This document shows, piece by piece, positions 29,222-37,203 of a stretch of DNA of 64,000 nt. Numbering within the stretch: the first letter of the stretch is position 1; every line of letters starts with the position of its first letter. A model generated the notes under the pieces. The model had not been told where the DNA came from and ran no database searches. It saw nothing but the letters and a program-made list of their open reading frames with translations. Both the position numbers and the translations under genes were made by a program. Source of the DNA: Devosia sp. (GTDB taxonomy: Bacteria; Pseudomonadota; Alphaproteobacteria; Rhizobiales; Devosiaceae). Location: NCBI RefSeq assembly GCF_017307495.1, contig NZ_JAFKHE010000016.1, positions 186,001 through 250,000 of the forward strand. Direction: 5' to 3'.

Positions 29222-30345
29222 TTGGTGGCGCCCCCGGCGGTGGCCGGCGCCGCGACGGCAGCCGGGTTGCGCCTGAACAGGCGCGTGACGAAGTTGAGCG
29301 AGAAGCTCGAGGAGACGAGCAGGATGATGATCGCCGTGACGACGCCGATCACTTCGGCCGGCACGTCGGTGCGGATGTTCATCAGCTGCGCGCCCTGCCG
29401 CAGGTAGCCGTAGAACAGCGCCACGATCGGCACCGCCAGCGGCCGGCTGCGGGCAACGATGGCGACGAGGATGCCCTCGAAGGCGAGGCCGCCCTCGAAC
29501 AGCACGGTGAGCTTGCCGTAGCCTTGGCCCTGCACGAACATCGAGCCGAGCAGGCCGCCCAACGCGCCCGACGCGGTCATCGCCGAGACCATGATGAAGG
29601 TCGACTTGATGCCGGCATATTCGGCGAAGCGGGCGTTGTGGCCGACGAGCCGGAGCTTCAGGCCCCAGCTGGTGCGATAGAGCGCGAACCACACCACCAG
29701 CACCGCGACGAGCGCGAAGACGAGCCCGAGGTCGAGCCGGGTGATGTTGAGGAAGTCGAACTTGATCAGCTGCGGATAGACCGCGGTGTCGGGGAACTCG
29801 TTGGTGGTCAGCACGCCCGCCTGCGGCTTGGGCAGGCTGACGCGGACGAGGAAGTTGCACGCCTCGATGGCGATGTAGTTCAGCATCAGCGACGAGACGA
29901 TCTCGTTGGCCCCCAGCTTGGCCTTGGCGATGCCGGGCAGGAACCCGTAGATCGCGCCGGCCAGCATCGCTGCGGCGATGCCGAGCGGGATGCCGGCCCA
30001 GGTGGCGCCGAGCGGCGTCAGCACCACATAGGTCGCTGCCAGCGCGCCGATATAGACCTGGCCCTGCACGCCCATGGCGAACTGCCGGGCCTGGAACACC
30101 AGGCTGAAGGCGAGGCCGGTGACGGTCAGCTTCGCCACGTCGTCGAGCCAGAGGCCGATGGTGCGCGGCTTGGATGCCGGGGCCGTCAGCAGCTGGCCGA
30201 AGGCGTCGAACGGCGCCTTGGAGGTGAACAGCACGATGACGAAGGTGACGACCAGCGCAATGACCAGCGCGCCGACGGCGCGGCCGACTTCCCGGCGCAC
30301 CGTCTTCCAGCGCGACGAGCGGTCGATGGCGGGGATGTTGCTCAT
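29218..30345 (-). CDS. BMP-type nucleoside ABC transporter, permease 1 (NupB/YufP-like)
   Basis: 375-residue permease with an N-terminal cytoplasmic tail and about nine hydrophobic segments. The FQARQFAMGVQGQVYIGALA and AKLGANEIVSSLMLNYIA stretches are characteristic of the YufP/NupB subunit, which pairs with the neighbouring smaller permease as a heterodimeric channel. Its start overlaps the end of the ATPase gene by 4 bases and its stop overlaps the next permease, so three proteins are translationally coupled. Confidence 0.9.
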   Translation of the reverse strand: MSNIPAIDRSSRWKTVRREVGRAVGALVIALVVTFVIVLFTSKAPFDAFGQLLTAPASKPRTIGLWLDDVAKLTVTGLAFSLVFQARQFAMGVQGQVYIGALAATYVVLTPLGATWAGIPLGIAAAMLAGAIYGFLPGIAKAKLGANEIVSSLMLNYIAIEACNFLVRVSLPKPQAGVLTTNEFPDTAVYPQLIKFDFLNITRLDLGLVFALVAVLVVWFALYRTSWGLKLRLVGHNARFAEYAGIKSTFIMVSAMTASGALGGLLGSMFVQGQGYGKLTVLFEGGLAFEGILVAIVARSRPLAVPIVALFYGYLRQGAQLMNIRTDVPAEVIGVVTAIIILLVSSSFSLNFVTRLFRRNPAAVAAPATAGGATK

Positions 30346-31886
30346 TTGAGGGCCGCCTTCATTTCGTCTGCGGTCTGGGTCGAAAGGCCGAGCATGTAGG
30401 TACCGAGCGTTTCCGGCGTGAGGTCGGGGGTATTGATGAAGGCCGCGACGATCTTGCCGCGATAGAGCACCAGCAGCCGGTCGCTCAGCGCCAGCAATTC
30501 GCCGAGGTCGGCCGAACTCAGCAGTACCGCGGCGCCGGCATCGCGGGCGTCGGTGATGGTGCGCCAGATGAACTGGGTGGCGCCGAGGTCGACGCCGCGC
30601 GTCGGCTGGTTGACCAGCAGGAGCTTGGGCTGCTCGCTGAGCTCGCGCGCCACCACCACCTTCTGCATGTTGCCGCCCGAGAGCGTCCCCACGGTGTAGT
30701 TCGGCCCGCCGACGCGGATCGAGAACTGCTCGATCAGCCTGACCGCATTGGCCCTGATCGCCTTGAGGTCGAGCAGGCCGTTGCGGACATAGCGCTTGTC
30801 GTTGAGGCGGGTGGCGACGAGGTTCTCCGCCACGGTGGAGCCGGTCGACAGGCCCTGGGCGATCCGATCCTCGGGAATCGAGGCGAGGCCGAGCCCGCGC
30901 CGCTCGAGCACCGACATCGGCGTTGCGTTCTCGTTGGCGATCGTGATCGTGCCGGCCACGATCGAACGAAGGCCGGCGATCGCCTCGAGCGTTTCCGCCT
31001 GCCCGTTGCCCTCGACGCCGACAAGGCCGACGACCTCGCCCGAGTGCACGTTGAGATCAAGGCCGGCGACCACTTCCGTGCCCAGCGCATTGACCACGCG
31101 CAGGCCGCTCACCGCGGCGACGCGCTGCGTCTGGTCGGTCGGCTTGCGCTCGACGCGCAGCGCCACCTCGCGCCCCACCATCATGGCGGCAAGGCTCTTC
31201 TCGGTCACTTCCCTGGTCTTGACCTGGCCCACGGTCTTGCCCTGTCGCATCACCGTGATGGTGTTCGAGATCTCGAGCACCTCGGGCAGCTTGTGGGCGA
31301 TGAAGATCACGGTCTTGCCCTGCGCCACCAGCGAGCGGATGGCGACGAACAGCTCCTGCACTTCCTGCGGCGCCAGCACCGCGGTCGGCTCGTCGAGGAT
31401 CAGGATGCGGGCGTTGCGATAGAGCGCCTTCAATATTTCGACGCGCTGCTGCTGGCCGACCGGCAGCGTCCGGACGGGCGGCAGCGGATCGACCTTGAGG
31501 CGGAACTTGTCGCTCAGCGCCCGCACCTCGGCGATCGCCTTGTCGCGATCGAGCCGGATGCCGGCGCGCGGCTCGGAGCCGAGCACGACGTTCTCGTAGA
31601 CGGAAAAGCTCGGCACCAGCGAGAAGTGCTGGAACACCATGCCGATGCCGGCATCGATCGCCTCGCGCGGATTGGCGAAGCTGACCGGCCTGCCGTCGAG
31701 CGTGAGCGTGCCGGCATTGGGCTGCTCGATGCCGAACAGGATCTTCATGAGGGTGGACTTGCCCGCGCCGTTCTCGCCGACCACGGCATGAACCTCGCCC
31801 GGCTCGATGACGAGGTTGACCCCGTCGTTCGCCACCACTCCGCCGGGATAGACCTTGCCGATCCCGCTTGCTTCAAGAAGCGCCAT
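30342..31886 (-). CDS. BMP-type nucleoside ABC transporter, duplicated ATPase (NupA/YufO-like)
   Basis: 514-residue protein with two ABC modules, as in sugar and nucleoside uptake systems of the RbsA type. The first has Walker [13 protein letters not shown], signature [16 protein letters not shown] and Walker [12 protein letters not shown]; the second has [12 protein letters not shown] at the degenerate Walker [17 protein letters not shown] and [12 protein letters not shown] where the usual aspartate/glutamate pair is replaced. A degenerate second site is normal for this group. The ATG at 31886 lies about 165 bases from the binding protein gene, the gap being filled by a palindromic repeat. 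Confidence 0.93.
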   Translation of the reverse strand: MALLEASGIGKVYPGGVVANDGVNLVIEPGEVHAVVGENGAGKSTLMKILFGIEQPNAGTLTLDGRPVSFANPREAIDAGIGMVFQHFSLVPSFSVYENVVLGSEPRAGIRLDRDKAIAEVRALSDKFRLKVDPLPPVRTLPVGQQQRVEILKALYRNARILILDEPTAVLAPQEVQELFVAIRSLVAQGKTVIFIAHKLPEVLEISNTITVMRQGKTVGQVKTREVTEKSLAAMMVGREVALRVERKPTDQTQRVAAVSGLRVVNALGTEVVAGLDLNVHSGEVVGLVGVEGNGQAETLEAIAGLRSIVAGTITIANENATPMSVLERRGLGLASIPEDRIAQGLSTGSTVAENLVATRLNDKRYVRNGLLDLKAIRANAVRLIEQFSIRVGGPNYTVGTLSGGNMQKVVVARELSEQPKLLLVNQPTRGVDLGATQFIWRTITDARDAGAAVLLSSADLGELLALSDRLLVLYRGKIVAAFINTPDLTPETLGTYMLGLSTQTADEMKAALK

Positions 31887-31945
31887 GCTGCCCCGCGCCT
31901 GGTTTTGACAGTCTGGCCCGGGCCACTGCGGTCCGGGCGAGTACA

Positions 31946-32040
31946 CCCCTCCCCCTTGCGGGGAGGGGCTGGGGGAGGGGGTCCATCAGAGACGAACCCC
32001 ACCACCCCCTCCCTCGGTCCCTCCCCGCAAGGGGAGGGAG
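31946..32040. repeat. GC-rich palindromic repeat, family 1 copy b, inside the transport operon
   Basis: Left arm CCCCTCCCCCTTGCGGGG, inner ACCCCCTCCCTCGGTCCC and right arm CTCCCCGCAAGGGGAGGG form a 95-base imperfect palindrome. It separates the binding-protein gene from the ATPase and permeases, so a folded transcript could stabilise the binding protein mRNA and reduce downstream expression. Confidence 0.8.
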
Positions 32041-32050
32041 GCGATCGACC

Positions 32051-33106
32051 TTACTTCACGTCGGCGGCGACGACGATCTCGCCGGCGATGATGGCCGCTT
32101 CCTTGGCGTCGACTTCGGCGCGCACATCGGCCGGCACCAGCTTTTCGTACTGGGCGTTCTTGGAAATGCCGACGGCACCGTCCTTGAGGCCGAGCACGAT
32201 GCGCTTGCCGTATTCCTGGGTGCCGTCGATGGTGCCCTTGAGCGCCAGGTAGAGCGACTCGCCGACCTTCTTTTCGACCGAGGTGAAGATCACGTCGGCC
32301 TGGGCCGGATCGGTGACCGCGAAGATGGCCGCCTGGTCGCTGTCGACGCCGACCGCGAGCTTGCCGCCACCGGCTTCCTTGACCGCCTGCAGGGCGCCCA
32401 GGCCCGTGCCACCGGCGATCGGGAAGATGATGTCGGCGCCCTGGTTGAGCTGGGCGAGACCGATTTCCTTGCCCTTGGCCGGGTCGGAGAAGGTGCCGGC
32501 CGTGGCGTTGAGGATCTGGATGTTCGGGTTGGCATCCTTGGCGCCCTGGTCGAAGCCGACCTTGAAGTCGGTGACGGTGGGGAATTCCATGCCGAGGATG
32601 GTGCCGAGGATGCCCGACTTCGAGATCTTGGCGGCGGCGTAGCCGGCGAGATAGCCGGCAGTCGACGTGCCGTACTGGACGGCCAGCACGTTCTTGCAGT
32701 CGCACTTGGTGTAGTCGGGCGCGTCGTCGAAATCGATGAACTTGACGTCCGGGTACTGCGGGGCGAGCTCGGCGATGTAGGCAGTCATGTCGAACGTGCC
32801 GGCGATGACCACGTCGTAGCCGCTGTCGGTGGCGTCGGCGAGGCCGGCCTGCCACTTCGAACGGTCATAGCCCAGTTCGATGACCTTCACCTCGACCGGC
32901 AGTTCGGCCGCGGCCTTGTCCATGCCGGCCTTGGCGCTGTCGAAGAAGCTCTTGTCGCCCAGCGTGCCGTGCAGCACGAGCGCGACCTTGAGCGGGTGGT
33001 CCTTGGTGTATTCCGCGGCGGCGGCGGGGATCGCCGTCGACGCCATCATCGAGCCGGCGAGCAGCAGACCTGCCGCGGCCTTGGCGAAATTCGAGATCAG
33101 AGACAT
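32051..33106 (-). CDS. BMP-family (BmpA/PnrA) nucleoside-binding protein
   Basis: 351-residue periplasmic substrate-binding protein. A signal peptide covers the first ~31 residues (hydrophobic AAAGLLLAGSMMASTA, cleavage near AAA-AEYT); there is no lipobox cysteine, unlike many Gram-positive BmpA proteins. The mature part has the BMP domain pattern: VALVLHGTLGDKSFFDSAKAG, a FIDFDDAP hinge and VGVDSDQAAIF. The family binds purine nucleosides. AGGAG precedes the ATG at 33106. Genes for a nucleoside hydrolase and deaminases lie directly upstream, agreeing with nucleoside import. Confidence 0.92.
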   Translation of the reverse strand: MSLISNFAKAAAGLLLAGSMMASTAIPAAAAEYTKDHPLKVALVLHGTLGDKSFFDSAKAGMDKAAAELPVEVKVIELGYDRSKWQAGLADATDSGYDVVIAGTFDMTAYIAELAPQYPDVKFIDFDDAPDYTKCDCKNVLAVQYGTSTAGYLAGYAAAKISKSGILGTILGMEFPTVTDFKVGFDQGAKDANPNIQILNATAGTFSDPAKGKEIGLAQLNQGADIIFPIAGGTGLGALQAVKEAGGGKLAVGVDSDQAAIFAVTDPAQADVIFTSVEKKVGESLYLALKGTIDGTQEYGKRIVLGLKDGAVGISKNAQYEKLVPADVRAEVDAKEAAIIAGEIVVAADVK

Positions 33107-33134
33107 GCGCACTCCTGTTTGCGTTTGTTCTGGT

Positions 33135-34082
33135 TCAGGGGGAATAGGCGGCGGATACGGCGTAGAGGGCATCGACCTTCTTGATGTCGACCTCCTCGAC
33201 GAACGTAATCTTGGGCGTGCCGAGGCGTCCCGAGGGATCGACCAGCGTCATGCCGCGGGTGATCCCGGGGGCGAGCGCGACCGACGACGAGGCCTCGATC
33301 GACTTGGTGATCATCGAAGGGTCGAGCACCACGGCGGCGGCGAGCGGATCGACATAGAGGAAGCGATCGGCGAGGCCGCGCTTGATGCCGTTCTCGCGCG
33401 CATGGCGGGCCAGCGCCTTGGAGAAGTCGCGCAGCGGCGTTTCGGGGATGGCGTCGAACATGGCGTCGACGCGCGGCCCTTCCATGAAGTGCGTGGTGCA
33501 GGGCTCCCACGGCACGACCACGGTCTCGACGCCGGCGGTCAGCACGACCTGCGCCGCCTCGGGGTCGGCATAGATGTTGAACTCGGCGGCCGGCGTGGTG
33601 TTGCCGCGGCCATAGACGTTGCCGCCCATGATGGTGAGCGTGCCGATGCCGTCGACGATCGAGGGCTCGAGCCGGAGCGCCAGCGCCAGGTTGGTGAGCG
33701 GGCCGATCATCAGGATGTCGACCTTCTCGCCCTTGGCCGCGGCGTCGCCGAAGGCGCGGCGCAGCACGCCGACGCCATCCTCGGAGGCCGGCAGGGCCTG
33801 CTTGTCGGGCCGGCGCGCGCCGCCGAGGCCATCGTCGCCATGCACATACTTGGCATCGATGATCGGCTGGGTCAGCGGGCGATCGGCGCCCTTGTGCACG
33901 GGCACGTCGACTTTCAGCATCGCCAGCACGGCGAGCAGGTTGGTCGTTGCCTGGTCGAGGCCGACATTGCCGAACACGGTGGTGATGAGGTCCGGCGTCC
34001 TGCCGTTGGCGACGAGCAGGATCAGCGCCTGGGCGTCGTCGACGCCGCCGTCGCTGTCGAAAATGAACTTACGCTTGGTCAA
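33135..34082 (-). CDS. Nucleoside hydrolase (IunH/RihC-like)
   Basis: 315-residue enzyme that splits nucleosides into base and ribose. The calcium-binding aspartate cluster, usually DTDPGxDD, reads DSDGGVDD near residues 9-16; MIGPLTNLALAL and GGNVYGRGNTTPAAEFNIYADPEAA supply the other conserved active-site segments. I chose the TTG at 34082, one base after the upstream stop; an ATG at 34136 would overlap the upstream gene by 53 bases. The proline of DTDPG is replaced by glycine here. Ribose released could go to the ribokinase at 41.7 kb. Confidence 0.9.
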   Translation of the reverse strand: MTKRKFIFDSDGGVDDAQALILLVANGRTPDLITTVFGNVGLDQATTNLLAVLAMLKVDVPVHKGADRPLTQPIIDAKYVHGDDGLGGARRPDKQALPASEDGVGVLRRAFGDAAAKGEKVDILMIGPLTNLALALRLEPSIVDGIGTLTIMGGNVYGRGNTTPAAEFNIYADPEAAQVVLTAGVETVVVPWEPCTTHFMEGPRVDAMFDAIPETPLRDFSKALARHARENGIKRGLADRFLYVDPLAAAVVLDPSMITKSIEASSSVALAPGITRGMTLVDPSGRLGTPKITFVEEVDIKKVDALYAVSAAYSP

Positions 34083-34083
34083 G

Positions 34084-35433
34084 CTAGGCAACTTCTTTCT
34101 TCTTGGCGTCGTCGACGCGGCTCCAGAACCCGGCATAGGTCGCCGAATAGGCCTGTCGGATGTCGCGATAGGGCCGCCGCGTCAAGCTGCGATCGTTGAC
34201 CAATTGCTCGCCATCCACCCAAACGTGACGGACATCACGGCCCGAGCCCGAGTAGATCAGCAGCGTCTCGGGATCCGGCGTCTCGGAATAGCCGGCGCCG
34301 CGCAGGTCGAAGGCGACGATGTCGGCTGCCTTGCCGACCTCGAGGCTGCCGATCTCGTGCGCGAGCCCAAGCGCCTTCGCGCCCTCGATGGTGGCCATGC
34401 GGATCAGGTCGCGGCTCGACAGCGGCTGCGCCACGCCCTCGCGATGGCTGGCGACGAGGCCGGCGACCCGCATCTCGGCGACCATGTCGTAGGAATTGTT
34501 GGCGGCGACGTTGTCGGTGCCGAGCGCCACGGTGACGCCCGCCGCGCGCAGGTCGACGACCGGGCAGATGCCCTCGCGACCCGAGCGCAGCCCGGCCGTG
34601 GCGTTGTAGGACACCGAGGCGTTCGGGGCCCGCGCGAAGACGGCAATGTCCTCCGGGCTGAGGTCGAGGCAGTGCGCGGCATGGATGCGGCCCTTGAAGA
34701 AGCCGAGCTTTTCGAGCGCCACGGCCGCCGTGGTGCCGTAGCGGCGTATCGTTTCCTCGTTGTCCTCCGGCCCGCAGGCCATGTGCAGGTGGAGGCCGAC
34801 CCCGTACCTGTTGGCCACCTCGACCTCGGCCACCAGCAGGTCCTCGGTATTGTCGACATAGGGCGCATGCGGGCCGAACCAGGGGATCACCCGGCCATCG
34901 GCCGAACGCTGCCGCTCGAGGAAGGCGGTCGCCCTGGCGAGCTCCTGCTCGCCGCGTTCCCTGTCACCCAGCTGCACGATGCCGTAGGCGATCACGGATC
35001 GAAGGCCCGCGGCCTTGACCGCGTCGGCGATCTCGTCGGCAAAGAAATACTGGTCGCAGAACGTCGTGGTACCCGACAGCGCCATCTCGGCGCAGCTCAG
35101 CGCAACGGCCGGACCGATGTCGGTCGAGACCAGCGACAGTTCCGGCTCGCGGATCGAGTTGTACCAGCCCTCCATGGTGAGCAGGCTCTGCCCCTCGGAG
35201 CGACCGCGGAACAGCACCATCACCGAGTGGGTATGGGCGTTGACGAGGCCCGGCATGACGAGGTGTCCGGTCAGCTCGAACACCTCGTCGAAGCCGGACG
35301 GGTCGGGAGTGCCGTCACGGGGTCCAATTGCGCTGATCCGTCCGTTTCGAATGGCGACATAGCCGCCGTCGAACACACGATTTTCAGCGTCCACGGAAAG
35401 CACAGTCGCTCCGTGGATAAGCGTCGAACCCAT
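34084..35433 (-). CDS. Amidohydrolase, MTA/SAH deaminase or TRZ/ATZ-like
   Basis: 449-residue amidohydrolase-superfamily deaminase. Metal ligands are NAHTHS near residue 65, a histidine in LHLHMACGPED, HAAHCLDLS and the aspartate in LGTDNVAANN. This is the pattern of 5-methylthioadenosine/S-adenosylhomocysteine and related aminopurine or triazine deaminases; the exact substrate cannot be read from the sequence, though the operon points to a purine. It is the first gene of the operon amidohydrolase, nucleoside hydrolase, BMP transporter, transcribed from the operator-containing region at 35.4 kb. Confidence 0.88.
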   Translation of the reverse strand: MGSTLIHGATVLSVDAENRVFDGGYVAIRNGRISAIGPRDGTPDPSGFDEVFELTGHLVMPGLVNAHTHSVMVLFRGRSEGQSLLTMEGWYNSIREPELSLVSTDIGPAVALSCAEMALSGTTTFCDQYFFADEIADAVKAAGLRSVIAYGIVQLGDRERGEQELARATAFLERQRSADGRVIPWFGPHAPYVDNTEDLLVAEVEVANRYGVGLHLHMACGPEDNEETIRRYGTTAAVALEKLGFFKGRIHAAHCLDLSPEDIAVFARAPNASVSYNATAGLRSGREGICPVVDLRAAGVTVALGTDNVAANNSYDMVAEMRVAGLVASHREGVAQPLSSRDLIRMATIEGAKALGLAHEIGSLEVGKAADIVAFDLRGAGYSETPDPETLLIYSGSGRDVRHVWVDGEQLVNDRSLTRRPYRDIRQAYSATYAGFWSRVDDAKKKEVA

Positions 35434-35447
35434 TTGACCCCCGTCCG

Positions 35448-35461
35448 GTAAACCGGTTTAC
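35448..35461. promoter_or_regulatory. LacI-type operator A, divergent promoter region
   Basis: Perfect 14-bp palindrome GTAAACCGGTTTAC with the central CG typical of LacI-family operators. It lies 15 bases upstream of the amidohydrolase start on one side and 58 bases upstream of cdd on the other, so a repressor bound here could control both divergent operons. Nearly the same sequence occurs at sites B (39131-39153) and C (62222-62240), and a LacI gene is at 39.2 kb. Confidence 0.8.
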
Positions 35462-35518
35462 ATGACAATCTAACGACACAGCAAAGCCGCTTGTCAAATG
35501 CAATCGCGGCAGGATCAC

Positions 35519-36472
35519 ATGAGCCACAATCCGTTCCGCGCCGACCCCGAGATCGCCGCGCGCCTTGGCGAACTCGGCGCTCTCGTGGGCGGCGACATTG
35601 CCACCGAGATCATGCAGCTGGCCGCCCGCCGGGCGCGCCGTCCGGACGAGAACCTGGGCGGCGTCATCCTCCGCGACGAGGCGGCGGCCCTTGTCGACAG
35701 CTACGGGCTTGCCGGCATCGAGGAACTGATGCTGCTGGCGGTGCCGGCAGCGCGGCAGATCGCCCGGCCGCCGATCTCGGAATTCTTCGTCGGCGCGGTC
35801 GGCCTCGAGCGCGAGACCGGCAACCTCATCCTGGGCGGCAATGTCGAGTTTTCCGGCACGCACCTGGGCTTCACCATCCATGGCGAAGGGTTCGTGCTCA
35901 CCCGCGCCGCCTCGCGCGGCACGACGATCCAGGCCCTCGCCATCGGCGAGGCGCATCCCTGCGCCCACTGCCGGCAGTATCTCAGCGAATTCGCCGCCAG
36001 CCGCGACATGGTGCTGATCGACCCGCTGGGACACCGGCTGACGATGGCCGAGCTCTATCCCTGGCCCTTCGATCCCGGCTATCTCGGCGAAACGGGCTAT
36101 GTGCCGGGCAGCGTCTCGCCGCTCGCGCTCGGCCCGCACGCGCTGCCGACCGCCATCGCCGACCGGCTGGCCGCAGCCGGGCGCCGCGCCCATGCGCCCT
36201 ATAGCGGCTGTCCCGGCGCCGTGGTGCTGGCGCTGGGCGACGGGCAGATGGTCGCCGGGTTCTCGATCGAGAGCGTCGCCTACAACCCGACCATGGGCCC
36301 GATGCAGGCGGCGATGATCGACCTCATCGCGCACGGCTACGAGGCCGCCGACATTGCCGCGGCGGCGCTGGCCACGCGGCTCGCCGGCGACGTCGACTAT
36401 TCACGCAGCGTGACCGAGCTGCTCGGCAGCCTCGCCCCCGCCGCCACGCTGGCGATCGCCGGATGGGCCTGA
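35519..36472 (+). CDS. cdd: Cytidine deaminase, E. coli-type two-domain form
   Basis: 317-residue zinc enzyme that converts cytidine and deoxycytidine to uridine forms. The ligand and acid are H121 and E123 in IHGEGF (the alanine of the usual HAE is glycine), and C148 and C151 in HPCAHCRQ; the spacing of 27 and 3 residues equals that of E. coli Cdd. The C-terminal half is the inactive structural repeat, with HAPYSGCPGAVVLA and SVAYNPTMGPMQAAM. AGGATC precedes the ATG at 35519. It overlaps the next gene by 10 bases and begins the rightward operon from operator A. Confidence 0.93.
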   Translation: MSHNPFRADPEIAARLGELGALVGGDIATEIMQLAARRARRPDENLGGVILRDEAAALVDSYGLAGIEELMLLAVPAARQIARPPISEFFVGAVGLERETGNLILGGNVEFSGTHLGFTIHGEGFVLTRAASRGTTIQALAIGEAHPCAHCRQYLSEFAASRDMVLIDPLGHRLTMAELYPWPFDPGYLGETGYVPGSVSPLALGPHALPTAIADRLAAAGRRAHAPYSGCPGAVVLALGDGQMVAGFSIESVAYNPTMGPMQAAMIDLIAHGYEAADIAAAALATRLAGDVDYSRSVTELLGSLAPAATLAIAGWA

Positions 36473-37203
36473 TGCTCGATGCCGCCGGCGCCAGCTGGGA
36501 AGACGTATCCGCCGCCATCGCGCGCGGCCTCGTCGCCGTTCTGCCCGTCGGCGCCGTGGAGCAGCACGGCGCGCACCTGCCGCTGCTCACCGACACGGTG
36601 ATGGCGACCGGCGTGGCGCGGCGCATCGCCGAAGGCTGCGACGGCCTGCTGCTGCCCGCCCTCGCCTATGGCGACGCCTGGACCACCGAGGGCTGGGCCG
36701 GCACGCTCTCGCTGTCGCCCGAGACGCTGCGCCGATCGGTCGAGGATATCGGTCGCGGCCTGATGCGGATGGGGGTAAGGGGCCTCGTCACCGTCAACGG
36801 CCATTTCGGCAATCGCGAGCCGATCAGCCTCGCGGCACGGGCGCTGAGCGAGGCCGGTTTTCCCGTGCTGCATCTCGACTATCCGCGGCTCGAGGCGCTT
36901 GCCGCCGAGCTGATGGACAGCAAGCCCGCCGGCCCGGGCTTCTATCACGCCGACGAGGTCGAGACCTCGATGATGCTGGCGCTGGCGCCCGAGACGGTGC
37001 GCATGGACCGGGCCCGTCCCGAGTATCCGGAGTTCCCGGAGCTGTTCGGCTCCGAGCCGATGAAGCTCAGCGCCTTCAACACCTCCGGCGTGTTCGGCGA
37101 CCCGCGGCCGGCCAGCGCCGAAAAGGGCGAGGCGATGATCGCCGGCATCGCGGCGGAGAGCCTCAGGCTGATTTCGCTATGGCGCGGAAAGCACGGCATA
37201 TGA
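36463..37203 (+). CDS. Creatininase-family hydrolase
   Basis: 246-residue metal-dependent amidohydrolase of the creatininase family. The metal motif is GAVEQHGAHLPLLTDT near residues 30-45, NGHFGN supplies another ligand, and FYHADEVETSMML near residue 165-178 the last. Family members act on creatinine, formamidopyrimidine nucleotides or cyclic inositol derivatives; the purine operon suggests a nucleobase-derived amide, but that is inference. It overlaps cdd by 10 bases and is joined to the adenine deaminase by an ATGA overlap. Confidence 0.85.
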   Translation: MGLMLDAAGASWEDVSAAIARGLVAVLPVGAVEQHGAHLPLLTDTVMATGVARRIAEGCDGLLLPALAYGDAWTTEGWAGTLSLSPETLRRSVEDIGRGLMRMGVRGLVTVNGHFGNREPISLAARALSEAGFPVLHLDYPRLEALAAELMDSKPAGPGFYHADEVETSMMLALAPETVRMDRARPEYPEFPELFGSEPMKLSAFNTSGVFGDPRPASAEKGEAMIAGIAAESLRLISLWRGKHGI

